The notes below the pieces were generated by a model. It did no database searches. It worked only from the letters and a program-made list of their open reading frames with translations, and was not told the origin of the DNA. The position numbers and the translations under genes were made by a program. Of a DNA stretch of 64,000 bases, positions 21,549 to 31,956 are shown one piece after another; the first letter of the stretch is position 1, and every line of letters begins with the position of its first letter. The DNA comes from Hymenopus coronatus (lineage: Eukaryota; Arthropoda; Insecta; Mantodea; Hymenopodidae), in contig CM060883.1 of NCBI GenBank assembly GCA_030762935.1, positions 33,813,501 through 33,877,500 on the forward strand, read 5' to 3'.

Positions 21549-21681
21549 TCTACTTATAAGGAGCTAGTAGTAAGAACATTCTGCTAATGATTTTCTCGAT
21601 TAGCAAGGTGCAGAAAGAAGAATAATTTTATGTAAGAAGTTTGTAGAAGAGCTAGAGAAAGTGAGTGTAGTACATCAGATT
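21549..21681 (-). mobile_element. HLN 5'-end fragment
   Basis: CTACTTATAAGGAGCTAGTAGTAAG, TTTTCTCGATTAGC and a decayed terminus GTAGTACATCAGA followed by T8. Confidence 0.7.
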
Positions 21682-21786
21682 TTTTTTCGGGTAGTCATGA
21701 AAAAATATTTGTGTTTCAAGGCCAGTATATAGCCTCCAGTTTAAAAACATTTGCTTGTCACTTTTCCCTTTGTGCCTATATTTTAT

Positions 21787-21994
21787 AGTGTTTAACGTCC
21801 GCTTTTATTACAATGGCACCGCAGGCGATGAAACATGGAATGGAACACCGGTGGAATGTGGTGGAGGGGGAAAGCGGAGAACCCGAAAAACCCCGCCCCT
21901 GCGCCACTTTGTCCACCAGTAATCTCACATGCGGTCGCTTGGAATCGAAACCGGCGAAAGGCGAGTGGTCTAACTAATCGACCACGGCGCGATC
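21787..21994 (-). repeat. tRNA-derived SINE, family B
   Basis: From the tail (GTGTTTAACGTCCGCTTTTA) through GGTGGAATGTGGTGGAGGGG and CCCCGCCCCTGCGCCACTTTG to the tRNA-like head, whose B box on the minus strand reads GGTTTCGATTCCAAGCGACC. It matches the copy at 12503. Confidence 0.82.
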
Positions 21995-22058
21995 TTTGTG
22001 CCTATAACGAAATAGCAAACGATTACCACAATAATTTTAAGCAAATAAAAAAAAAAAA

Positions 22059-22866
22059 TCTGGTGTTCCATTCACATGATTTTTCTCTACATCTCTCTAT
22101 AGCAAATTAATCTTAAAAAGCTTGTTCTTCTATCCACTAAATGCCAATCGAGATAAACATTAGCAGAAACGGCCATGCTTCCGTATAAGCAGAAGGGAAA
22201 TAAGGGAATACATTAGGCTAAAGCGAGAGTCAGATATTTTTAAAGCTGATTCCTATAGAATTGTAATTCGTGTCTTTGCATGGTCAGGAGTTGACAATTT
22301 CCCGTATTTTAAAACTGAAAGCAATAACAGGGAATATATCAGAAATAGTAAACTCTACGAAAAAACTGTTTATGCCATAAATTGTGTGTTCTAACGAGAT
22401 CTACAGTTTTGTGTAGCAAGTTTTTGCCTATCTCTTACGCTTTACCAGTTATACAAAAGCCGTCCAGAATGAGGAGGCCTCCAGAGAGTTTCCCAAAAAA
22501 TTCAAGATAGACATTATATTTGTCATGTAAATATGTACGGTATTTTAATCAAAATCGATAGTGCCATTTTTTAAAAATAGTAATGTTCGAAAAAAATATT
22601 CCATGAAAAGGGTATTTTAGGTTGGGGGGACTTTGTTGAAAATCTTCTTTCGCATTCTAGGAGAATACTCAACTTAAATACCAAGTTTGTATTTAACGAA
22701 CTATTTGTTTTTGGCTATGCTGTCCACAGACACACACATACATACACACACGCAGTCACACGGACCTTATTCTAAAAATACTTTTTCTGGATTCAGGGGG
22801 TCCCAAAACATGTATCGAATGTTTAGTTTCTGTATACACTATGTACAGAGTACGTGTAGAGAAAGT
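22059..22866 (+). mobile_element. HLN element, full length (subfamily B)
   Basis: TCTGGTGTTCCATTCACATGA to GTACGTGTAGAGAAAGT. ACGAGATCTACAGTTTTGTG is the diagnostic block. The microsatellite is an interrupted ACACACATACATACACACACG. An A10 run precedes the start. Confidence 0.9.
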
Positions 22867-23104
22867 AAAGATTATTCATTAAAGAAATAGAGTTTAATAT
22901 TTAGGGTACTTATTTCCAAAATACAAAAGGGTTGAGAGTGTATTTGAAGGAAATACTGCTATTAGCTTTAGGATAATAAAATATGTATAGCTGTTGAGAG
23001 CCAACATCTTAATGCAATAAAGCTTTTCAGAGTTTTTAGTTAAGAAAGACGGCACATAAAATAAATATTTTAAAATACTTGATTAAAGAATGCTGAGTGA
23101 AAAT

Positions 23105-23973
23105 TCTGATGGGCTCCATTCAAATGACTTTCTCTATATCGTTGTAACAAATTATTGTTAAAAAGCAAAATGTTCAATCTACTTTTTATGGTAATAGAGA
23201 TAAAGATTAGCAGAAAAAGTATTCTTAATCGCTTGCTTTCTTGTAAGTAGAAGGAAAATAAGGGAATACACTGGGCTAAAGTGATAGCCAAATCTTTTAA
23301 AGACTGGTTCTCATGTTGATGAAATCCATTTGTATGCAGGGTCAGAAGTTTACAGCTTTCCGTGTGAAAAATTGTCATTTTAAAGCTGAAACAAAAACAA
23401 GGAATATCTCAGAAATGGTCAATTCAACGAAAAAAGCGTATTTGTCATAAATTGTGTGTTTTTTAACGTGATCTACATTTTTGTGTAGTAATATTTAGTC
23501 TATCTCTTGCGTTTTACCAGTTACACATAATTCAGCAAAATTCATTCAGAATAAAGAGATCTTTAGAGGCTAATCCTAAAAAATTAAAGCTATACATTTT
23601 ATTTGCCATATAAACATCTTTAATAAAAATCGTCAGAGCCATTTTTGAGAATGTCAAAATGTTCGAACTTTTTTCTATGTAAATGGTAGTTTGGGGTGGA
23701 GGGATTTTCCTCAAAACCAACGTGTCGCATTCCTGGAAGATGCTAAACTGAAATATCAAGTTTGGTATTTTACCGACTTTTCGTTTTTGAGTTATCGCGT
23801 TCACGGACGCACGGGCACACTGACAGATGGATATACGGGCACATACATACACACGCACACACGGACCTTTCTCTAAAAATGCTTTTTTGAGATACGGTAG
23901 ACCCTAAAACGTATATTGGGTGGAATGCATTCTCTATTCATGTATTTATTCCTCTAGTAAATGTAGAGAAAGT
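23105..23973 (+). mobile_element. HLN element, full length
   Basis: TCTGATGGGCTCCATTCAAATGACTTTCTC at left and AATGTAGAGAAAGT at right. The diagnostic block reads AACGTGATCTACATTTTTG, intermediate between subfamilies A and B. The terminal hairpin is degraded (CTCTATTCATGTATTTATTC). Confidence 0.88.
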
Positions 23974-23979
23974 AAAAAA

Positions 23980-24014
23980 ATTAGAGCTAGTCATGTGAAT
24001 GGAACACATAATAT
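23980..24014 (-). mobile_element. HLN 5'-terminal scrap
   Basis: TAGTCATGTGAATGGAACACATAATA followed by T6: only the outermost HLN end, directly beside the 3' end of the preceding copy. Confidence 0.6.
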
Positions 24015-24684
24015 TTTTTAAATATATTTTTTAAGACTTCAATCGCGTATCTCCGCTTCAGCAGAGGTAGATGAGGCACTTAAAATGCTCGAAAATAATT
24101 TGCATTATTGACTAACAAGATTATAAATCTCTGTCAGTGTTTGTAGATTTCTCATAACTCATCAACTACATTTGAAACCCAGAGCTGATGCTCATTTATT
24201 TCCAAAGACACCCTCGTCATTGAAACAAACAGAAATGAAGTGTGATGCTTCAAAGAAGTTTTGATTATGATTGTAGCCTTCTGCATGGAAAGGTAGTATG
24301 TTTCTTTACGCAGGTCCTAAAAACCCCTCACGTGTGAAATGCATTTTGTAAACAAATGGAGTAAAGTTAGTGTAATGCCGTGAAATGAAAGGTAAACGTT
24401 GGTTCAGTGACTTCTTCCGCACAATTGATGCTTGACATCGCGTTTGTGACGTCAGTGTCGCCTCATTAGTCATCAAGTCGACAGCAGTCACGCGGAACAC
24501 AGATATCAACGTGCCCTCATCAATTTCCATATCCTGTTCCCCTCCTGCGGCAAGCTGTCACTAGCGATATTGCCTTTCTTACTGCTTCGTTCGTTCGTTC
24601 GTTCGTTTCAAACCAGAAGAGCTGGGCATGCACAAATATGTTACATACGTAGTAGATCATCCTTTAGTGTCACACGACAAGACA
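24015..24684. other. No gene seen; (TTCG)n and a CRE-like site
   Basis: Contains (TTCG)n at about 24586-24608 and a TGACGTCA palindrome at 24447. A 74-codon minus-strand frame at 24306-24530 (MEIDEGTLISVFRVTAVDLM...) has balanced composition but no recognised family; it might be coding. Confidence 0.35.
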
Positions 24685-25484
24685 TCTGATGTGTTCCATT
24701 CACATGACCTTCTCTACATCTCTGCAACAAATTATTACTTGCTTCCTCGTAAGTAGAAGCGAGATAAGGGAGTACCATAGGTTAAAATGATAGTCAAAAG
24801 CTGGTTGCTATGTGACAGAGGTTCCTTTGTTTGTATGGGCAGTAATTGACAAATTCCTGTACTAGAAAAATATACGTTTTTCAAAGCTAAAACCAAAAAC
24901 AAGGAATATCTAAAAAACGACCAACTCGACAAAAAAATGAATATAGCATAAATTGTTTGTTTTAACGTGCTCTACATGTTTTGTGTAGTAAGTTTTTGTC
25001 TATCTCTTACGGTTTAGCAGTTATCTAAAATTCCGTAAAATTCGTCCAAAATAAAGTAGCCTTCATGGGCTATTCCCAGAAAATTCAAGATATACATTTT
25101 ATTCATCAAGTAAATAACTTTAATATATAATATTTTAATCAAAATCATTGGAGCCATTTTTAAGAAAATCAAAATTTTCGAAAACAGTTCCATATAAAGG
25201 GTGATTGAATGGGGGGATTTTCTTGAAAATCTTCGTGTCGCATCCTTGGAATATATTGAACTTAAATATCAAGTTTGGTATTCAACGGTCTTTTCGTTTT
25301 TGATCTATGCTTCCACAAACACACATACACACTCATGCAAACACACGGACATTTTTCCAAAAATGCATTTTTTGAATTCAGTGGGACAAAAAACATGTAA
25401 TTCTGGTGAAATCTCGGTATGGAATTTTTGGGTGTAGTATAGTACCTTCTCTATACACTATGTGCATAGTATGTGCAGAAAAGT
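24685..25484 (+). mobile_element. HLN element (subfamily A) with a small 5' deletion
   Basis: TCTGATGTGTTCCATTCACATGACCTTCTC to TATGTGCAGAAAAGT. ACAAATTATTACTTGCTTCC shows that about 70 bp between the first and second conserved blocks are missing. AACGTGCTCTACATGTTTTG is the subfamily A block. Confidence 0.9.
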
Positions 25485-25486
25485 AA

Positions 25487-27036
25487 CACGATAAATCCGT
25501 TAAATTCTTAACTTGGTACTTTTTTAAGTTCAGTAACTTTTAATAATGCGACATGAAGATTTTTAGCGTAATCTATTCCAAAGTGCACTCGACATGGAGG
25601 ATTTTGCAAACATGTCAACTTTCTCAAAAATGACTAACGATTTTGTTTAAAATATCGTATATTAAATATATTTACATGGCAAATAAAATATATGTTTTAT
25701 TGGGAATAGCCCAGGAATTTCACTTAATTCTTGATGCCTTTTACATAACGAATAAACGTAAGAGATAGACAAAAACTTACTACACAAAAAGTATAGATCT
25801 CGGCATAATACACAATTTATATCCCATACATTCTTGTTGTGAAGCTAACGGTTTCAAGTTATTACTTTGTTGTTGGATTCAGTTTTTACTTTCTCTATAC
25901 GTACTATGCACATAGTGTATAGAGAAGGTATTGCACTCCACCAGAAAATTTGATACCGAGATTTCACCGGAAATATATGTTTTAGGGTTCGCTGTATCCA
26001 AAAAAAAGTATTTTCAGACAAAGGTCCGTGTGTGTGTGTGTGTGTGTGTGTGCTCGTGTGTCCGTGTGTCTACGAACACAATAACTCAAAAACGAAAAGT
26101 CGGTAAAATATCAAACTTGGTATTTAAGTTTAGTATCTTCCAGGGATGCGACTCGAAGATTTTGGGAAAAATCCCCCACCCCAAGCTACCCTTTACATGG
26201 AAAAAATTTCGAAAACTTTGATTTTCTTAAAAATGGCTCTAACGATTTTGATTAAAATATCGTATATTAAAGATGTTTACCTGAAAAATAAAATGTATAT
26301 CTTGAATTTTCTGGGAATTGCCTCTGGACTGCTTTATCCTGGATGAATTTTACGGAATTATGCATAACTGCTAAACCCTAAGAGATGGACTAAAACTTAC
26401 TGCATGAAAAATGTAGAGCACGTTAAAACACACACTTTGTGTCATACACATTTTTTTCATGGAGTTCATCATTTTTAAGATATTCTTGGTTTTTCGTTTC
26501 TGCTTTGAAAAACACTTTTCTCATACAGGAATTGGTTAACTCCTGCCCATACAAACAAAGAAACTTCAGTTACATAACAACCAGCTTTTGGCTATCATTT
26601 TAGCTATGGTGCTCTCTCATTTCGCTTCTACTTACAAGGAAGCTAATAATAAGACTATTTCTGCTAATGTTTCTCGATTAGCATGAAGTAAATAGAGGCA
26701 TACGCTTTTTAACTACAATTTGTTACAGAGATGTAGAGAAAGCCATGTGAATGGTACACATCAGATTTTTAAAGTAATTATGTATACTTTTGTCTAACCG
26801 AAGTCATCTGTGTTTCTTTTATTTTACTCCTGGCCATGCAGAAAACCAATTTAAATGAAAATCGCTTTGAAAACATTTGTCTAATACTTTAGCCTAGTGT
26901 ATTCATTAATTCCCTTATAAGGGGCTAAGTAAAAAAAACAAAAAAAAAAACAGTTCTGATAATTTATATCTCAATTGGCATGTAATAGATAAAATAATAA
27001 TAATCTTTTATAAGAGGTTTGTTTGTGAATGAAACA
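25487..27036 (-). mobile_element. HLN element (subfamily B), split by a younger HLN
   Basis: Begins at ACACGATAAATCCGTTAAAT, without a hairpin. GTATAGATCTCGGCATAATAC is the B-type block. The copy breaks in GGATTCAGTTTTT, resumes at TTTTTAAAGTAATTATG (26766), and ends GTTTGTGAATGAAACAGTA. Confidence 0.85.
25888..26765 (-). mobile_element. HLN element nested in HLN (subfamily A)
   Basis: A model full-length copy of 878 bp. ACTTTCTCTATACGTACTAT opens the stem-loop. It then has a (GT)n tract at about 26026-26052, TTGGTATTTAAGTT, TGTAGAGCACGTTAAAACAC, and the terminus GGTACACATCAGA. It lies in the T-run of the older copy that surrounds it. Confidence 0.93.
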
Positions 27037-27494
27037 GTATTTTTTTTTTTTCGTGGCAAGCAGCAGCAGGAGCGTCTTTAAAAGTAAATTGACAGATATA
27101 TCGGGAACAAATTAACCTAGAAAGATTGCCAATTTTTCGAGAGTTGCACCAAGGAAATAGACTTGATGGGAAAGTCGTCCAAATATTTTCTTTTTCTGAT
27201 TTTCCAGTAAGTGATGGATGTGACATTTATGATTGCAACATTAATTTTCACAGTGAAGCTGAAAAGGGATCTGAAATTGGCAACGGACCGCTCCAGCTGA
27301 TTTTACTCTGAGTTATTGAGATTTCCCAGTTACCTTTCTGTCCCTCCCAGAAGGGGAGAGACGATTTGTAGAAGCGGACACTGAGCTTATCGACTGCTAT
27401 TTCATGTTTGTTGCGCTTCTCAAGTGTATTTCCAAATGAGCAGTCAACGCTGATGTTCAAAGGTTAGAAAACTCCGAAAGAAGGTGTAAAAAAA
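27037..27494. other. Unrecognised; short open frames
   Basis: A T-run at 27044-27052 is followed by moderately complex sequence with a 61-codon plus frame (27126-27311) and a 70-codon minus frame (27248-27460). Neither resembles a family I know. The T-run could be the tail of a minus-strand retroposon. Confidence 0.3.
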
Positions 27495-28130
27495 TCATTC
27501 ATATGAATTCTTCTACATCTCTGCAACAAAGTATTGTTATAAAACTTATGCTTCTATTTACTTCTTGCTAATCGAGAAAAAATTAGAAGAAATAGCCTTA
27601 TTACTTGCTTCCTTGTAAGTAGAAGCGAAATAAAGGAGTAACATAGGTTAAAGTGATAGTCAAAACCTGGTTGATATTTGACTGATTCCTTTGCTTGTAT
27701 GGAGAGGAGTTGAAAAATTCCTGTATGAGAAAAATATGTCTTTTAAAGCTGAAACCAATAACAAGGAATATCTCAAAAACGATCAACTGCACGAAAAAAT
27801 GTATGTAACATAAATTGTGTGTTTCATCGTGATCTACATTTTTTTGTGTGGTACGTTTTTGTCTATCTCTTACGGTTTACCAGTTATGCAAAATTAAATA
27901 AAGAACATTGAAAACAAAGAGGTCTTTAGAAGCTATTCCCAGAAAACTAAAGATATACGTTTTATTTATCATGTTAACATCTTAAATCGTTCAGGATTTT
28001 CTTGAACATCCTCGTATCTTGGAAGACACCATACTCAAATACCAAGGTTGGTATTCAACGGTCTCTTCGTTTTTGAGCTATGATGTCCACAGACACACAC
28101 GCACGCACACACACGGATCTTTCTCCAAAA
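27495..28130 (+). mobile_element. HLN element, both termini damaged, internal deletion
   Basis: Starts inside the 5' end (TCATTCATATGAATTCTTCTAC). ATCGTGATCTACATTTTTTT is the diagnostic block. ACATCTTAAATCGTTCAGGA marks a deletion of about 80 bp before CTTGAACATCCTCGTATC. (AC)n is CACACACGCACGCACACAC, and the hairpin is absent. Confidence 0.82.
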
Positions 28131-28180
28131 TCTTTCAGTATTATGATTTTCTTCATGCGCACTTATTACATTCACCAACC

Positions 28181-28921
28181 CTACTATGTGCATAGTATAT
28201 AGAGAAGGTAGGTATTATACTGCCAAAAATTCGATGTTGAGATTTCACTATAAATATATGTTTTGAGGTACACTGTGTCCAAAAAAAATTCAGAAAAAGG
28301 TACGTGTGTATCTGTAGACACCATTGCTCATAAGCTAAAAGACCGTTTAATACCAAACTTGGCAGTTTAATTTGATACTTCCAAGAATGCAACACAAAAA
28401 ATTTCAACAAAATATCCCCATCCTAAATTACCCTTTCCATGGAACAATTTAAAAATGGTTAATTTTCTCAAAAATATCTCAAACGATTTTGATTAAAATG
28501 CCGTATATTAAAGCTATCTCCACCAAAAATAAAAATTATACTTGAATTTTCTTTGAATAGCCTCTAAAGACCCCTTTATTTTGGATTAGTTTTGCAAAAT
28601 TTCGCAACACGGTTAAACCGTAAGAGATAGGCAAAGGCTTACTACTCAAAAATATAGATCTCATTAAAACACATAATTTATGTTATGCGTTTTTCTTGTA
28701 GAGTTGACCGTTTTCAAGATATTCCTGGCTATTGGTTTTAATTTTAAGCTACTTAACATGCAAACCGAACCGAACCTCAATTTTTACTTTCTCCATACGC
28801 ACTATCTACATAGTGTATAGAGAAAGTATTGCATTCCACCAAAAAATTCGATACCGAGATTTCACCGGAAATATATGTTTTAGGGTCCCCAATATCCAAA
28901 AACAGCATTTTCACAAAAAGG

Positions 28922-28962
<41 letters not shown>

Positions 28963-29884
28963 GTGTGTCCGTGTGTCTGTGAACACGATAACTCAAAAAT
29001 GCAAAGAAGGTGAAATACCAGGTGGTATTTAAGTTTAGTTTAGTATCTTTCAGGGATGTGACACGAAGATTTTGAGAAAAAGCCCCCCACCCCCAACTAC
29101 CCTTTACATGGAACTTTTTTCAAAAATTTTGATTTTCTTAAAAATGGCTCTAACAATTTTGATTAAACTTTTGTATATTAAAGATATTTACCTGCAAATA
29201 AAATGCATGTCTTGAATTTTCTGGGAATCGCCTCTGAAGAGTAGTTTATTCTGGATGAATTTTACTAAATTTTGAATAACTGCTAAACCGTAAGAGATGG
29301 ACAAAAACTTACTACACAAAACATGTAGAACACATTAAAACTCACAATTTATGTTATATACATTTTTTTTGTGGAGTTCGTCGTTTTTGTGACATTCCTT
29401 ATTTTTGGTTTCTGCTATGAAAAACGTATACCTTTCTCATATTTTAACTTGTCAACTCCTATCCATATAGACAAAGGAACTTCACTGACATAGCAACCAG
29501 CTTTTGACTAACACTTTAACCTACGGTTTCGCTTATTTCGCTTCTACTTACAAGGAGGCGAGTAATTAGACTATTTCTACTATTTTTTTTCTGATTAGCA
29601 TAAAGTAAATAGAAGTATAAGCTTTTTAAGAATTATTTGTTGCAGGGATATGGAGAAAGTCATGTGAATGGTGCACATCAGATTTTGTCACATAGTAACG
29701 AGCTTCTGAAGGATTTGGCTATCGCTTTAGGCTAATGCATTCGCTTGTTTCCCTTCTACTTACAAGGAAACAAGTTCTGCTAATTCTTATCTCGACTAGC
29801 ATGCTTTAAATAAAATAATATTCTTTAGCAAGAATAGTTTGCATATGGAACAACTAGAGAGAGTCATGTGAATGTAGCACACAG
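28181..29884 (-). mobile_element. HLN element (subfamily B), split by a younger HLN
   Basis: Hairpin right arm CTATGTGCATAGTATATAGAG at left, then ATATAGATCTCATTAAAACAC. It breaks in CGAACCTCAATTTTT (28785), resumes at TTTTGTCACATAGTAACG (29683), and ends GAATGTAGCACACAG. Confidence 0.87.
28786..29682 (-). mobile_element. HLN element nested in HLN (subfamily A)
   Basis: 897 bp. ACTTTCTCCATACGCACTAT opens the stem-loop, followed by a pure (GT)n tract of about 19 units at 28924-28961, TGTAGAACACATTAAAACTC, and the terminus GGTGCACATCAGA. It is closely similar to the copy at 56682, including GGGATATGGAGAAAGTCATG near the end. Confidence 0.93.
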
Positions 29885-30398
29885 TTTTTTTTTTTTTTTG
29901 TGTGTTTAACGACTGCTTTTACTACTATATCATCGAAGTGATGACATTGATGATACATGGGTGCTCTCCTTGGTGTAATGGTTACCATCTAAATTCATAT
30001 AGCCAAGGTCGTGGGTTCAAACCCGGCGGATTACGATGGATTTTTGGGCGTAAAAATCCTTAGCATGGCTTCCTTCGGAAGGGAAGTTAAGCCGTTGATC
30101 CCGTGTCGAAGATTTACTGCACGCAAAAGAACCTCAAGCCTGATAGAGAGGCCTCTGAGCAAAATTAAGCGCTCTTTCACGCCCAGTATAGAATGAGATG
30201 CTGAGAACCACAGCAGTTAAAGAGCGTCCATTCCATTTATTTATTTGATGATACATGAAATGAATATAGAGCACCGGTGGAATGCAATACAGGGAAACCG
30301 GAGAACCGGATAAATCCCATATTCGGTAGCTTGGAATCGAACCTGGGCCACCTTGGTGAGAGGCGAGTGGTGTAGCCACTCAGCCACGACGCTGCCAT
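29885..30398 (-). repeat. tRNA-derived SINE, family B, split by SINE-C
   Basis: T15 then GTGTGTTTAACGACTGCTTT is the poly-A tail and 3' end. The copy is interrupted at 29960-30244 and resumes at GAATATAGAGCACCGGTGGA. The tRNA-like head on the minus strand has GGCTGAGTGGCTACACCA as A box and GGTTCGATTCCAAGC as B box. Confidence 0.85.
29960..30244 (+). repeat. tRNA-derived SINE, family C, with 13-bp target duplication
   Basis: The tRNA-like head has TGGTGTAATGGTTACCATC and GGGTTCAAACCCGGCGG. The body includes GTAAAAATCCTTAGCATGGC, AAGAACCTCAAGCCTGATAG and TTAAAGAGCGTCCA, and the tail is (ATTT)n. TTGATGATACATG stands directly before the unit (29947-29959) and again directly after it (30245-30257). 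This perfect 13-bp duplication defines a target-primed insertion into SINE-B. Confidence 0.93.
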
Positions 30399-30892
30399 GG
30401 TCTATCTTGGTTACTTCTGAAACCATTACAATGTAACCTTTACGTTATTTCCAGCCAATCCCGCTTCATAAGTCCATAACCAATGTGAAGGCTACATTTT
30501 CGCCCCTGGAGCACTTTTCGATTTACCACTTAGTAGGGTACAAATCGTTAGATTTAACCGCCTTGATATTGTGGTTCGCCGGGATTATCTCTAACTGATG
30601 TACTGGCACTTAAAACGCTCCGAAAAGCCCTAAGTTGGTAAATGCGCAAATACTTTAAGCAGCTAAATGCAATTATCTATTCGTAATAGCATAGCCCCAA
30701 AGGTAGAAACGTTTTAATCAAACAGCACGGTGCTTTTAAGCAGGTGTTGTAGAGTCTTTGTAACTTACCATCTCTATGGCTATGCTTTCCTTTATTGCCG
30801 TATAATAGCAAATGAGAGCAAAACGAACAAATTATACGCTGATAATGAACAACGTCGAAATATTTATGTACGTAGAGTTCCATAGCTGTATT
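30399..30892. other. No gene seen
   Basis: Unrecognised sequence of mixed composition with no strong open frame or repeat. Confidence 0.4.
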
Positions 30893-31010
30893 ACTTTCTG
30901 TACACGTACTATGTACATAGTGTATAGAGAAGGTATTGTAATGCACCCAAAATTCGATACCGAGATTTCACCGGAAATACATGTTTTGGGTCCCCCTTAA
31001 TCCACAAAAA
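30893..31010 (-). mobile_element. HLN hairpin-end fragment
   Basis: ACTTTCTGTACACGTACTAT with the complete stem-loop and TTCACCGGAAATACATG. It is cut off at TTAATCCACAAAAA, where a second HLN copy enters in the opposite direction. Confidence 0.8.
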
Positions 31011-31398
31011 TCTGATGTGTTCCATTCATATGACTTTCTCTACATCTCTGCAACAAATTATTGTTAAAAAGCTTATGCTTCTATTTACTTAATGAGAAAA
31101 AACTAGCAGAAATAGCCCTATTACTTGCTTCCTTGTAAGTAGAAGCGAAATAAGGGAGTAACATAGGTTAAACTGATAGTCAAAGTGGCTGCTATGTGAC
31201 TGAAGTTCCTTTTTTTCTGTGGACTGGAGTTGACAAATTCCTGTATGAGAAAAGTATAAGTTTTTCAAAGCTGAAACGAAAAACCAAGAATATCATAAAA
31301 ACGATCGACTCCACGAATGAAATGTATATAACATAAATTGTGTGTTTTAATGTGCTCTAGATTTTTTGTGTTGTAAGTTTTTGTCCATCTCTTACGGT
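31011..31398 (+). mobile_element. HLN element inserted in HLN, 3'-truncated (subfamily A)
   Basis: TCTGATGTGTTCCATTCATATGACTTTCTC starts directly after the A-run of the fragment at 30893. TTTTAATGTGCTCTAGATTT is the subfamily A block. The copy ends abruptly after CATCTCTTACGGT. Confidence 0.88.
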
Positions 31399-31763
31399 AT
31401 TGTTGAATCAGTTGATGTGAAATGTTGATGTGATGTGAAATATTCTTCAGCGAAGACTCTGCCGATTGCCTGACCCTAAGCCGGTTACTTGTGTGCAAGC
31501 ACGTGACTTCTTTATATCCTCCCTCCACTGACACAAACAATAATGCAAATTAGTCAGTTAACAGTGGACGAGGAATATGTTGCTTTTATTATCATTTCCG
31601 ATCAATGTTTTAACGCGGTCAATTTGGCAACGTTGCAGTAAAGCTGCATAAAAATGCCTCCCTGTTTCGATTTTCCTGAAGATATTACAAGTACAAACCA
31701 GAGTACCTAAATTTCTTAAATAGAAGCTAACGTCAAATCGGATCATTATGGAAAGATATTTTT
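31399..31763. other. No gene seen
   Basis: Unrecognised. The repeated string GTTGATGTGA(A/T)(A/G)T near 31410-31440 is a local duplication. Confidence 0.4.
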
Positions 31764-31901
31764 ACTTACCCTACACGTACTATGTGCATAGTGTATAGAG
31801 GAGATACTGTAATGCACCCAAAATATCGATACCGAAATTTCACTGGAAATACATATTTTGGATTCCCCTGAAGCCAGAAAAAGCATTTTTGGAAAACGGT
31901 C

Positions 31902-31956
<55 letters not shown>

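Noticed and set aside
24447..24454. TGACGTCA as a CRE promoter element
   Set aside because: A single 8-bp match with no gene context; also present by chance at about 38052.
25888..26765. HLN as a conventional MITE
   Set aside because: The ends are not symmetric inverted repeats, no target duplication is seen at several well-defined insertions, and only one end has a stem-loop.
27126..27311. 61-codon plus frame as a small gene
   Set aside because: No family, no second exon signals, and a T-run nearby suggests a retroposed fragment; left as unrecognised.
28777..29032. Open frames with long CVCVCV or HTHTHT runs
   Set aside because: They are translations of the (GT)n/(AC)n microsatellite in HLN copies; both strands are open for the same trivial reason.
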